From NCBI GenBank assembly GCA_046756925.1, contig JBHHXH010000084.1:1-10111 (forward strand): a DNA stretch of 10,111 bases, read 5' to 3'. A program made the translations under genes and the position numbers. This stretch comes from JAJDBU01 sp046756925 (GTDB lineage: Bacteria > Nitrospirota > Nitrospiria > SBBL01 > JAADHI01). This document shows positions 1-6,966 of the stretch, piece after piece (within the stretch, counting starts at the first letter, position 1; each line of letters opens with the position of its first letter). The notes below the pieces were generated by a model. It was given only the letters and a program-made list of their open reading frames with translations, was not told the DNA's origin and made no database searches.

Positions 1-1
1 A

Positions 2-55
2 ATAGATTTTCACTGGACCGCTCGATCCGATTTCGTTAGCCTTCCACCAAGATGA
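2..55 (+). CDS. C-terminal end of an upstream gene (partial)
   Basis: Reading frame 2 is open from the window edge and ends at a TGA that overlaps the anmK ATG in the ATGA arrangement, typical of translationally coupled genes. The visible tail is IDFHWTARSDFVSLPPR, 17 residues, too short to assign. The anmK start has no convincing Shine-Dalgarno sequence, which fits coupling to an upstream cistron. Frame 1 is also open, but stops at 39 without an overlap. The existence of this gene is an inference from the overlap alone. Confidence 0.35.
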   Translation: MDFHWTARSDFVSLPPR

Positions 56-1245
56 AAGTCATCGGACTCATGTCGGGGACCTCTTCAGACGGGGTCGATG
101 CCGCCCTCGTGGATATTCGGGGAGGCAGTAAGCGACTTCATATAAAACCCCTCGCATTTCGACTGTTTCCCTATCCGCGCACGCTTCAAAAAAAACTGAT
201 CGATGTGGCATCCGGTTTGCCGCATTCTGCCGATATTTTTTGCCATTTGAACGTGTACATCGGTGAACTATTTTCCGAGGCTGTCATTCGACTCGCCTCG
301 GAAGCCGGCGCTCCCCTCTCGGATATCGCACTCATCGGCTCGCATGGACAAACAGTTCAACATTTGCCGACGCCTCGACGATGTGGAAAATGGTCTCTTC
401 GTTCGACCCTCCAGCTTGGCGAGGCGTCGATCATCGCGGAGAGAACCGGCATTACGACGATCGCCGATTTCAGGCCACGCGATATCGCGGCAGGTGGAGA
501 AGGCGCGCCTTTGACGCCCTATCTTCACCACCACCTTTTTAAGCACCCTCGGAAAACCCGGGCGATCTTGAACCTCGGCGGCATCAGCAATGTCACCTAC
601 CTCCAAGCAGGCGCATCATTGAATCAAACAATTGCATTCGACATCGGGCCCGGCAATATGTTGATCGACGGACTCGTCACCGTACTGACGCGTTCCCGAA
701 AACGCTTCGACCAAAACGGCCGGATGGCGCGGCAAGGCAAAACCCATCCCAAACTGTATGCAGAATTGATGCGCCATCCTTTTCTCAAAAAACCGCCGCC
801 CAAGAGCACGGGGAGGGAAACATTCGGCCTTCGTCTGGCCGATCGCGTCCTTAAAAAATCGAAGTCCCTGCGACTCGGCCCGGAAGACATTATTGCGACG
901 GCATCTGCCTTCACGGTGGGCGCCGTCTCGAAAAACATTTTGCAATATCATCATAACGAAGGCCCCATCCATGAAATCATCGTTGGCGGCGGCGGGGCAA
1001 GAAATCCTTTTCTTATTCAATCCTTGGCGGATACGCTGGCGCCCATCCCCGTCCTTGACTACGAGACATTCGGTCTCGATTCAAGGGCCATCGAAGCGAT
1101 GGCCTTTGCCGTACTCGCTTATCAAACATGGCATGGGAGACCCTCGAACATTCCCACTGTAACGGGAGCAAGCCACCCGGTCGTATTAGGGAAAATCATT
1201 CCCGCTCCCCCTCGAACACCCCAGTCGGCGTCTTTTTCTTATTAA
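52..1245 (+). CDS. anmK: Anhydro-N-acetylmuramic acid kinase AnmK
   Basis: This enzyme hydrolyses and phosphorylates 1,6-anhydro-N-acetylmuramic acid with ATP to give MurNAc-6-phosphate, a cytoplasmic step of cell-wall recycling. The N-terminus carries the family phosphate-binding motif GLMSGTSSDGVD (residues 5-16). It is followed by SHGQT (97-101), RPRDIAAGGEGAPLTP (141-156), NLGGISNVT (174-182) and FDIGPGNMLIDG (196-207). Asp197 in that last motif matches the catalytic Asp of characterised AnmK proteins. A glycine-rich GGGGARNP segment and a C-terminal TGASHPVVLG segment complete the ASKHA-fold kinase. The length, 397 residues, is slightly above the usual 365-390. The ATG at 52 is chosen because the motif begins five residues later. 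It overlaps the stop of an upstream reading frame, so the gene is probably the last of an operon that ends at the hairpin at 1320. No murQ or other recycling gene is in the window. Confidence 0.96.
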   Translation: MKVIGLMSGTSSDGVDAALVDIRGGSKRLHIKPLAFRLFPYPRTLQKKLIDVASGLPHSADIFCHLNVYIGELFSEAVIRLASEAGAPLSDIALIGSHGQTVQHLPTPRRCGKWSLRSTLQLGEASIIAERTGITTIADFRPRDIAAGGEGAPLTPYLHHHLFKHPRKTRAILNLGGISNVTYLQAGASLNQTIAFDIGPGNMLIDGLVTVLTRSRKRFDQNGRMARQGKTHPKLYAELMRHPFLKKPPPKSTGRETFGLRLADRVLKKSKSLRLGPEDIIATASAFTVGAVSKNILQYHHNEGPIHEIIVGGGGARNPFLIQSLADTLAPIPVLDYETFGLDSRAIEAMAFAVLAYQTWHGRPSNIPTVTGASHPVVLGKIIPAPPRTPQSASFSY

Positions 1246-1319
1246 GTCCTCTATTGAATTTCACAACATACATGCCGAGGCACATCGACACGCCCGGACG
1301 TTGAATATCCTCATCAGCG

Positions 1320-1343
1320 AAAACCGGCCAGTCAGCCGGTTTT
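1320..1343 (+). terminator. Hairpin terminator after anmK
   Basis: A perfect 9-bp inverted repeat AAAACCGGC / GCCGGTTTT surrounds the loop CAGTCA. The right arm ends in TTTT and is followed by CCTTTAT. The flanking A and T runs give it the shape of a Rho-independent terminator that could work in either direction. It lies 75 bp past the anmK stop and separates that unit from the signalling cassette. Confidence 0.75.
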
Positions 1344-1490
1344 CCTTTATAACAAAACAAGAACCCTGTGATTTGTATGCCCAAGACTCGCGAGACGATG
1401 TGTTCGATTGTCCGTCCGAAAGGATAGAAATTTTCTATTTTTCATATCTTTTTTCAAAAAATCACCATTAAAAATAATTTTTCCTTAAGG
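1344..1490. promoter_or_regulatory. AT-rich upstream region of the signalling cassette
   Basis: No gene is supported here. Positions 1428-1486 are strikingly AT-rich, with T- and A-runs directly before the first ORF of the cassette, as expected of a promoter region. No clear -35/-10 pair, sigma-54 or sigma-28 promoter could be assigned. The call rests on position and composition only. Confidence 0.3.
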
Positions 1491-1658
1491 ATGCAACAGA
1501 AAGTTCCGATAAGACAGGAAAAAAAGGATCATGTTTATCCAAAGCGGACACCATTGGAACCTGAGGAGCTTGCGCATTTACTTCCTCAACCCCTTCAATG
1601 GATTTTGCCGGACCAAAGATCGTATGACAAGGCAAAAGATTTTGGAACCAAACAATGA
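1491..1658 (+). CDS. Small unknown ORF (55 aa) heading the chemosensory cassette
   Basis: The ORF starts MQQKVPIRQEKKDHVYPKR and ends KAKDFGTKQ. It is hydrophilic and proline-rich in the middle, with no membrane segment, signal peptide or recognised domain. Its TGA overlaps the ATG of the CheX-like gene (ATGA at 1655-1658), the main evidence that it is translated. An AAGG lies directly against the start codon, so ribosome-site spacing is poor and the true start may differ. The frame is closed upstream by a TAG at 1425. A competing 45-codon frame (1531-1668) has a better-placed AAAGGATC before its ATG, but its product looks like out-of-frame sequence. Function unknown; by position it could be a regulator or partner of CheX. 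Confidence 0.45.
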   Translation: MQQKVPIRQEKKDHVYPKRTPLEPEELAHLLPQPLQWILPDQRSYDKAKDFGTKQ

Positions 1659-2161
1659 ATACAATTGAACAAATCTTAAAGGACATCGTTCCCGATGCGC
1701 TTCGGACGATATTGACGGAAAACGGCATCAAAATGAATGGACCCTCTCAGTCCATCACCCATTTCGATGTGGTTGCAGTGATCGGTTTCTCGGGAGAAGG
1801 TTTTGGGGGTGCATTGGGATTTGCCGGGAAAAAATCGATCCTGAAAGCCGTGCAAGATGAACGCATCAATTTTATCGATGGCTGGATCGGGGAAGTGACC
1901 AATCGATTGTTGGGCCGAATAAAAAACAATCTCCTTTCCTATGGGGTTGACTTTCAAATATCTGTTCCGATGGCCTTGCATGGGCTCGAAATCCAGATCG
2001 GGACACAATCCGATCTGATACATCGATTTGAGTATTACACGGATGTCGGACATGCCTGTGTGTGGGTGGATGCAAACTGGAACCCGCTTCAGGCCTTGAA
2101 AACAGTGGAGACAAACCGGCATGCCAAACCGGAGGGAGCCCTACTGATGTTTGACGAATAA
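1655..2161 (+). CDS. CheX-like chemotaxis phosphatase
   Basis: This 168-residue cytoplasmic protein looks like a member of the CheC/CheX/FliY family, which dephosphorylates phospho-CheY. The family signature E-x2-N followed about 22 residues later by Pro is present as Glu80, Asn83 and Pro105, within IDGWIGEVTNRLLGRIKN and the strand ISVPMALHG. The Asp/Ser usually four residues before the Glu is replaced by Gly76, with Asp75 next to it. A strand-rich FDVVAVIGFSGEGFGGALGF segment precedes the catalytic helix, as in CheX. There is one catalytic helix rather than two, pointing to CheX over CheC. The start ATG overlaps the stop of the small ORF before it, and only a weak GGA precedes it, so translation is probably coupled. 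Its likely substrate is the CheY-like protein encoded at 4268. The final ~25 residues match no motif known to me. Confidence 0.8.
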   Translation: MNTIEQILKDIVPDALRTILTENGIKMNGPSQSITHFDVVAVIGFSGEGFGGALGFAGKKSILKAVQDERINFIDGWIGEVTNRLLGRIKNNLLSYGVDFQISVPMALHGLEIQIGTQSDLIHRFEYYTDVGHACVWVDANWNPLQALKTVETNRHAKPEGALLMFDE

Positions 2162-2235
2162 GATCGAAGATTCGCATAAAAAAGCGTTATAAAGAAGTGG
2201 ACCCCCAAGATGTCCTCAAACGATTCGGGGGCACC

Positions 2236-4206
2236 ATGTCTGTCAAAAAATACGTCGTATTACCTCAAGAAGTCACCGATTTTGAACACAACTATCTTGT
2301 AAGATTAAACCGAATTGCACTTTATTTTTTTTATGTGCATATTCCGGTTTTCATGCTGGTCGCATGGGCTTCGGATACCGGTCCCTTATTCGCTTTGATT
2401 TTAACGGTTGCTATGCTTATCGGACCCACAATCGCCCAATTCAGCATGAAAAACGAACGAGCGAAGTCGATCGTCTATGGGATTACGGCCATGTGCATGG
2501 GCGGACTTTTGGTCCATTTTGGACAAGGTCCCGTCCAAATCGAGATGCACTTTTATTTCTTTGCCTTACTGGCCATGCTCTGCGCTTACGCCAACCCTAC
2601 CGTCAATATCGTTGCCGCCATCACGCTCGCATTGCACCATCTTATCTTTTGGTATTTATTGCCGAGCAGTGTTTTTAATTACGATGCGCCCGTTTGGGTT
2701 GTCGCTGTTCATGCTTTGTTTGTCGTCCTCGAAACATTTGCAACCTGTTATATTTCCAGACGGTTTTTCGACGACGTCATCGGATTGGAAAAAATCGTGC
2801 AAGCACGTACCAAGGAAGTACATCTCATTTTAAATAACATCGGTCAGGGCTTTCTGACGGTTGGTTTAGATGGCGTGATGTCTAATGAGCGATCTTCAAT
2901 CATTTCTAAGTGGTTTGGCGAATGCGGAGCGCATACAAGCTTTGCCTCCTATATTAAATCATTTGACGATCAGGCTGCAGAATGGTTTGAACTTGGAATG
3001 GAAAGCATTTGCGAAGGATTTTTGCCCATAGAAGTCACCTTGGAACAGTTGCCCAAACGAATTATCCTAGGATCGAGCACCTTGGATCTAAGTTATAAAC
3101 CGATTCTAGACCAAAACGGAACAATCGAGAATATTCTGATTATCATTTCGGATATCACCAGCGAAATCGAACGTGAAGCCTCCAAACAACAACAACAATT
3201 AATGGATATATTCGGTCATATTATGAGGGATAAATTGGGTTTTCTTGAATTCTTGACCGACACCGACCAAATGATGGATGTAGTCAAGAAAAACAAATAT
3301 GAAGATATTCCTCATTTAAAAAGGATTATACATACGATCAAAGGAAATGCCGGCCTGTTCGGGATGACCGACATTGCAAACCTGTGTCACGAATTAGAAG
3401 ATGAAATTGTCACGAAAAAAGATGCGCCAACCTTACCCAAATTGAAGACCTTGGACCAAGCCTGGGTTCATATCCGCCTCCAATTGGATCAATTACTCGG
3501 TGAACGCATGAATAAGGCAATAGAAATCAATGATGCGGATTATGAAGCAGTCCTTCGCGCCTTGCTAAACAGGGAGGCCCCGGAAAAAATTGCCAGGATG
3601 ATGAGGTCCTGGAAACTCGAAACCGCTCAGCACCGTCTGGAATTTATCAAAAAACAAGCGGAGGGTTTGGCTCTGCGAATGGGCAAGAAGGGGATTCAAG
3701 TCATCACTCAAGCCAACAACATCCGTTTCGAAAGCGAATACTGGGCTCCGTTTTGGTCAAATTTCATTCATGTTCTACGGAATGCAATCGATCACGGCAT
3801 CGAAAACCAAGACGAACGTTCCGAAACCAATAAAACCGGCAAAGGCTCCATATATATCGAAACCGCCGTCGAAAAGGATCAGCTTCTGATTTCAGTTAAA
3901 GACGACGGACGTGGAGTAAATTGGAGAGCCATCAAAGAAAAAGCGGAAAAGGCTGATTTGCCTCACATGAATCAGGACGACCTGTTAGAAGCTATATACA
4001 AAGACGGAATTAGCACAAAAAATGTCGTCACACATTTTTCCGGTCGAGGCGTGGGCATGGGGGCGGTCCGGGACATTTGCGCGGACCTCGGCGGGCGGAT
4101 GGAATTAAAAAGCGAGGTCGGCAAGGGCACCCGCATCCTATTTCAATTTCCTCTAAGCGATCGCGTATACAACTCGGTCGACGATATGCCTGAAAGGGCG
4201 GCTTGA
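2236..4206 (+). CDS. Six-TM sensor kinase with HPt and CheA-type ATPase domain, no CheW domain
   Basis: From ATG 2236 the product has 656 residues. Residues 25-172 form six hydrophobic segments including IEMHFYFFALLAML and ALHHLIFW, a His-containing membrane sensor module also seen in some MCPs and diguanylate cyclases. Residues about 190-315 resemble a degenerate PAS-type region ending IIISDIT. A glutamine-rich linker leads to an HPt domain with HTIKGNAG; His366 is the expected phosphorylated residue. The ATPase is CheA-like: N-box HVLRNAIDHGIE (His512, Asn516), G1 box DDGRG (556-560) and G2 box SGRGVGMG (602-609). It ends in a normal GKGTRILFQFPL, with no CheW-like P5 domain and no obvious P2. 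A GTG at 2197 would add 13 residues, but it lacks a ribosome site, whereas GGGGG lies 4 nt before ATG 2236. It sits between cheX and cheY, so it probably autophosphorylates in trans on His366 and passes phosphate to CheY. Confidence 0.88.
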   Translation: MSVKKYVVLPQEVTDFEHNYLVRLNRIALYFFYVHIPVFMLVAWASDTGPLFALILTVAMLIGPTIAQFSMKNERAKSIVYGITAMCMGGLLVHFGQGPVQIEMHFYFFALLAMLCAYANPTVNIVAAITLALHHLIFWYLLPSSVFNYDAPVWVVAVHALFVVLETFATCYISRRFFDDVIGLEKIVQARTKEVHLILNNIGQGFLTVGLDGVMSNERSSIISKWFGECGAHTSFASYIKSFDDQAAEWFELGMESICEGFLPIEVTLEQLPKRIILGSSTLDLSYKPILDQNGTIENILIIISDITSEIEREASKQQQQLMDIFGHIMRDKLGFLEFLTDTDQMMDVVKKNKYEDIPHLKRIIHTIKGNAGLFGMTDIANLCHELEDEIVTKKDAPTLPKLKTLDQAWVHIRLQLDQLLGERMNKAIEINDADYEAVLRALLNREAPEKIARMMRSWKLETAQHRLEFIKKQAEGLALRMGKKGIQVITQANNIRFESEYWAPFWSNFIHVLRNAIDHGIENQDERSETNKTGKGSIYIETAVEKDQLLISVKDDGRGVNWRAIKEKAEKADLPHMNQDDLLEAIYKDGISTKNVVTHFSGRGVGMGAVRDICADLGGRMELKSEVGKGTRILFQFPLSDRVYNSVDDMPERAA

Positions 4207-4255
4207 TTTTTTTTGATCCCATCCCGGCAACATTAACTAAACGCAATCAAAAAAC

Positions 4256-4261
4256 AGGAGG
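4256..4261 (+). promoter_or_regulatory. Strong Shine-Dalgarno site of the cheY-like gene
   Basis: A consensus AGGAGG lies 6 nt before the ATG at 4268. It is the strongest ribosome-binding site in the cassette. This suggests that the response regulator is made in excess over the kinase, whose own site is weak. Confidence 0.8.
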
Positions 4262-4267
4262 AATCGC

Positions 4268-4636
4268 ATGGGCAAAACGATATTAATCGTAGACGATTCA
4301 GTTACGGTAAGGCAACAAGTCGGGATGGCATTGGGACAAGCGGGGTTTGATGTCATGGAAGCGGGTGACGGCAATGAAGGGATTTCTGCGGTTGCTTCAA
4401 ACCCCAATATTGCAATGGTTGTCGCAGACATCAATATGCCGAATATGAACGGATTGGACATGGTGGTCGAAATCAAAAAATCGCCGAACAATGCATCTTT
4501 ACCCATCCTCATGCTCACCACGGAAGGGCATCCGTCCCTTATTAAAAAAGCAAAAGAAGCCGGCGCAATCGGTTGGATTGTCAAACCCTTTAACGCCACG
4601 CAACTTATCGCGACTGCAAAAAAACTTACCGCATAA
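4268..4636 (+). CDS. Single-domain CheY-like response regulator
   Basis: This 122-residue stand-alone receiver domain has every conserved position of a working CheY: the acidic pair Asp9-Asp10, the phosphorylated Asp54 in VVADINMPNMNGLD, Thr84 in MLTTEG, and Lys106 in VKPF. There is no output domain, so it must act by protein-protein contact. Expected partners from context are the CheA-like kinase upstream, the CheX-like phosphatase, and perhaps the MCP-tip protein downstream. The last aromatic switch position (Tyr106 in E. coli CheY) is Trp103 or Ile104 here, so FliM-type binding is uncertain. The gene has a consensus ribosome site, and its stop TAA overlaps the next ATG by one base, indicating coupled translation. 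No flagellar genes are nearby, so the output (motility, pili or other) is unknown. Confidence 0.93.
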   Translation: MGKTILIVDDSVTVRQQVGMALGQAGFDVMEAGDGNEGISAVASNPNIAMVVADINMPNMNGLDMVVEIKKSPNNASLPILMLTTEGHPSLIKKAKEAGAIGWIVKPFNATQLIATAKKLTA

Positions 4637-5595
4637 TGTGGAAGTGGTGGAAAAAAGATCAAGCGACCCAGGCATACCCTGATTTTTCCGGTCCGATGAA
4701 GCAGTCGGAAAGCGAAGCAATTTCAAAGTGCCCAAATTGCGATCGTGTTGCTCTTGAAGTAGAAGAAACACTCGCCGGGTGTCGAAAACAAGTAAAAGAC
4801 GAAATTTTATTGATTCAGCAATTAACCGAAACCGAGGTCTTATCGATTGGAGAAAATGTCAATAAAATTGTTACCCATGCACGACAATATATCGAGAACT
4901 CGAAAACGGCACTGGGAAAAACATTCGGTGAACAGACAAAATCCTTAGATAAACATATTGAAACGTCACAGGGAACCATCAATAAGCAAAACAGCTCTGC
5001 AAAAGAAGCTTTGACCATGTCGGACGATATTTCAGAAGCCGGAAAGGCTGTAGACAAGCTCGCGCGAGAAGCCAAGCTTCTCGCGCTAAATGCCACAATC
5101 GAAGCGAGTCATTTAGGGGGATCCGGAAGCGCTTTCGGCATCATCTCGGAAGAAATGAATCATTTGAGTGACGAGATCGCCAAGGCAAACCGATTGATTT
5201 CGGATGCCACAAATGCGATCAGAGTGTGCTTGCCGGATATCATGAAGCAGGCGACGCTTCAAATGGAAACCTTAAAAATCATTATCGAATCGATCCATCA
5301 ATTAAAAGACACCATTCAAACTTCGCTATCGACAACCAATACTGCGGGGGACACCCATCTCGACTTGATCCTGAATCTGGCCAATTCCACCCTCTCTCAT
5401 TTGCAATTTCAAGATCCGATCACACAGAAATTACAGCGGATCGATACGCTTATGAAAGGGCTGCAAGACAGCAGTCGCACAGATGGGGAAATACCCTCAT
5501 CCGAAGAGCCCGGCCTTTTTTCCCGCGCCTTATCGAAAGATGGGAGCTTGGAAACAAAAGAAAAAATCAACCCCGGGGAAGTGACACTTTTTTAG
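4636..5595 (+). CDS. Soluble MCP-tip coiled-coil protein with CheZ-like C-terminal motif
   Basis: The 319-residue product has no membrane segment or signal peptide. A CPNC motif (Cys32, Cys35) with Cys49 precedes a long helical coiled-coil region. Residues 142-178 match the hairpin tip of methyl-accepting chemotaxis proteins: LAREAKLLALNATIEASHLG then AFGIISEEMNHLS, against the usual QTNLLALNAAIEAARAGE. The tip is therefore recognisable but diverged (Glu-Ala-Lys before LLALNA). Near the C-terminus, LQFQDPITQKLQRI (256-269) contains Asp260-x3-Gln264, the spacing of the catalytic D-x3-Q of CheZ. Similar FQD motifs occur at the ends of other MCP-like proteins, so phosphatase activity is a hypothesis. 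Translation is coupled to cheY (TAATG overlap). It probably acts as a cytoplasmic receptor, scaffold or CheY partner. The gene ends 22 bp from the convergent rhodanese gene. Confidence 0.85.
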   Translation: MWKWWKKDQATQAYPDFSGPMKQSESEAISKCPNCDRVALEVEETLAGCRKQVKDEILLIQQLTETEVLSIGENVNKIVTHARQYIENSKTALGKTFGEQTKSLDKHIETSQGTINKQNSSAKEALTMSDDISEAGKAVDKLAREAKLLALNATIEASHLGGSGSAFGIISEEMNHLSDEIAKANRLISDATNAIRVCLPDIMKQATLQMETLKIIIESIHQLKDTIQTSLSTTNTAGDTHLDLILNLANSTLSHLQFQDPITQKLQRIDTLMKGLQDSSRTDGEIPSSEEPGLFSRALSKDGSLETKEKINPGEVTLF

Positions 5596-5617
5596 ATACA
5601 CGAACCCTTGTGTGGGA

Positions 5618-5944
5618 CTATCGATACCTCGGAATATCGGGGTCCGCCGTTTGGGAATAGGCATCGATTCCTCCCGTCAAATTTCTTACGTCCGTAAAAC
5701 CATGTTTCAACAAGATACCCAATGCCGCCTGGCTTCGGATCCCGTGATGGCACATGGTGACAATCGGCCCATTCGGATCGAGCTCTTCAATCCTGGCAGG
5801 CAATTCCCCTAAGGGAATCAAGACAGAATCGGATATGTGCGCCGTTTGATATTCCATTGGCTCTCGAACATCGAGTATGATGAAGGATTCCCCTGCGTCT
5901 CTTTTTCGTTTCACTTCCTCCGGCGAGATTTCATGGTTGTTCAC
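5618..5944 (-). CDS. Single-domain rhodanese-like sulfurtransferase
   Basis: A 108-residue cytoplasmic rhodanese domain. It contains ILDVREPMEYQTAHI (22-37), with the conserved Asp25/Arg27. The active-site loop is CHHGIRS (65-71) with catalytic Cys65, and NLTGGIDAYS (88-97) follows. The single catalytic cysteine indicates persulfide transfer, for example from thiosulfate or a protein persulfide to a thiol acceptor; the physiological substrate cannot be told. The start is GTG at 5944: AAGGAGG sits 5 nt upstream, and an in-frame ATG is lacking. The ribosome site, the start and the first codons lie in a perfect 32-bp tandem duplication (see separate entry). The TPR gene upstream on the same strand is 245 bp away. 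Its relation to this gene is unclear. Confidence 0.93.
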   Translation of the reverse strand: MNNHEISPEEVKRKRDAGESFIILDVREPMEYQTAHISDSVLIPLGELPARIEELDPNGPIVTMCHHGIRSQAALGILLKHGFTDVRNLTGGIDAYSQTADPDIPRYR

Positions 5945-5990
5945 AACTGCCTCCTTATGATTTCATGGTTGTTCACAACTGCCTCCTTAT
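5927..5990 (-). repeat. Perfect 32-bp tandem duplication of ribosome site and start codon
   Basis: Copies 5927-5958 and 5959-5990 are identical, and the match runs 2 bp further. On the minus strand each copy holds ATAAGGAGG, the GTG start and six codons (NNHEI and part). Because 32 is not a multiple of three, the upstream copy is out of frame with the rhodanese gene. It encodes a short peptide whose TGA overlaps the genuine GTG. Confidence 0.95.
5941..5976 (-). CDS. 11-codon leader minicistron created by the duplication
   Basis: The upstream copy of the duplicated start gives GTG at 5976 with AAGGAGG 5 nt before it. It reads MNNHEIIRRQL and stops at TGA 5943-5941. That stop overlaps the rhodanese GTG (5944-5942) as GTGA. 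It should be translated at least as well as the gene and would couple initiation to the rhodanese cistron. Codons 7-10 are made from the second ribosome site itself. No independent function is implied. Confidence 0.5.
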   Translation of the reverse strand: MNNHEIIRRQL

Positions 5991-6010
5991 GAATAGGGAT
6001 GATCATCAAA

Positions 6011-6019
6011 AATATATCA
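6011..6019 (-). promoter_or_regulatory. Possible extended -10 promoter for the rhodanese gene
   Basis: On the minus strand TGATATATT forms an extended -10 element (TGn-TATATT) in an AT-rich patch 20 bp upstream of the duplicated ribosome sites. No good -35 is present. It is a weak call based on one element. Confidence 0.3.
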
Positions 6020-6059
6020 ATCCGGTGGATCCCTTAGCCGTCGTCCTTGACTGCCGGCA

Positions 6060-6077
6060 TCCGAGACACTTCTCGGA
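6060..6077. repeat. 7-bp inverted repeat in the rhodanese-TPR intergenic space
   Basis: TCCGAGA and TCTCGGA are separated by CACT. This is a perfect short hairpin with no T-run on either side, so it is not a standard terminator. It lies between the TPR gene and the rhodanese promoter region. A second small hairpin, GCGGC-CAGC-GCCGC, lies at 6146-6159. No gene is supported between 5991 and 6189. Confidence 0.4.
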
Positions 6078-6189
6078 CCCTCCTTCCCCTGTATCGCTCA
6101 TACCGTCATCGGAACGTGGGTTTTACAGTTCATGAAGCAAGCTTAGCGGCCAGCGCCGCAACAGGGCAAGCGTGCCGGCCTCCCCCTTT

Positions 6190-6966
6190 TTAGATTTTGG
6201 AAGATCGATACTTTTTTTCGAGGTCCATCAACCACTTTTTGTTTTTTTCGAGTTTCGGCAGGTTGTATTTTTCGTCGACCGCAATGACCTCTTTTAAGAT
6301 TCGAATGGCCTCGGCCCGCTCCCGATTTTTTTCAAGGAGCGAGGCTTGATGATAACGTGTCGCCGCATAGCCGAATTCGTCTCCGATTTCCAAATAAATC
6401 GAAGACGCGGTTTGGCTCAATAAACGGGCCACGTCGGCCGCCCCGGCGCCGTCTTCCGCCTTGGCAAGGAGATGGGTGGCATCGGCCAAGATATTCGGTT
6501 GTTTTAATTTTTTTGCCAACGCCCATCCCTTTTTTGCATATCGGAGGGCGGCTTTCCACTTTGCTGTTTTGCGAAGCGCAAGGGAAATATTTCCGTATAA
6601 GACGGCCAAATCGCCCCACTTTTTTTGACGTTCCAAAAGAAGCGCGCCTTGTTTATAGTAATCGATGCCTTCCTCCAATTTCCCCCGGTCGGCATAAAGA
6701 TTTCCGATATTCACATAGGTGATCCCCAGCCGATCGTAGTCTTCCAGTCGGCGCAGGATTGACATGGCTTCTTTATAAGCCCGAACCGCTTCGTCGATAT
6801 TGCCGGTCGCGGCATAAACGTTGCCGATGTTGCCGTAGAGATCGGCCAGCGGATTCTCGTCGTCCCGAATCCCTTCCAATGCCTTTTTGTAATAGCGCAG
6901 GGCGCTGCCGTAGTCCTTATTCGAAAAGGCTTGATTCCCCTGCTGCATATAAAGATAGGGATTCAT
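6190..6966 (-). CDS. Tetratricopeptide repeat protein
   Basis: A 258-residue protein built almost wholly of TPR helices at about 38-42-residue spacing: residues about 4-37, 41-78, 81-116, 120-153, 160-192 and 199-233. The best repeats read ADLYGNIGNVYAATGNIDEA and GITYVNIGNLYADRGKLEEG. This long-spaced type is typical of TPR_12/LGN-like scaffolds that bind peptides or partner proteins. There is no signal peptide, membrane segment or catalytic domain, so a cytoplasmic adaptor role is likely, with an unknown partner. The C-terminus is a lysine-rich helix. The ATG at 6966 has only a distant AAGG (10 nt away) and overlaps the stop of a short upstream frame (ATGA), so initiation may be coupled. 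The rhodanese gene follows on the same strand after 245 bp. No T-rich terminator is seen after the stop. Confidence 0.88.
   Translation of the reverse strand: MNPYLYMQQGNQAFSNKDYGSALRYYKKALEGIRDDENPLADLYGNIGNVYAATGNIDEAVRAYKEAMSILRRLEDYDRLGITYVNIGNLYADRGKLEEGIDYYKQGALLLERQKKWGDLAVLYGNISLALRKTAKWKAALRYAKKGWALAKKLKQPNILADATHLLAKAEDGAGAADVARLLSQTASSIYLEIGDEFGYAATRYHQASLLEKNRERAEAIRILKEVIAVDEKYNLPKLEKNKKWLMDLEKKYRSSKI

Noticed and set aside
1196..1384. Minus-strand 62-codon frame over the anmK 3' end
   Set aside because: It overlaps the conserved anmK C-terminus and the hairpin terminator, and has no plausible ribosome site or family resemblance.
1531..1668. 45-codon frame with AAAGGATC before its ATG
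   Set aside because: It overlaps the 55-codon ORF and the start of the CheX gene and its product looks like out-of-frame sequence. The other frame has the ATGA coupling. It remains an alternative, not a call.
5597..5612. Possible hairpin ACACGA/TTGTGT between the converging MCP-like and rhodanese genes
   Set aside because: Only about six weak pairs including a G-T pair, and no T-run. It is not distinguishable from chance.
5927..5990. CRISPR array
   Set aside because: The two 32-bp units are directly adjacent with no spacers, so this is a tandem duplication.
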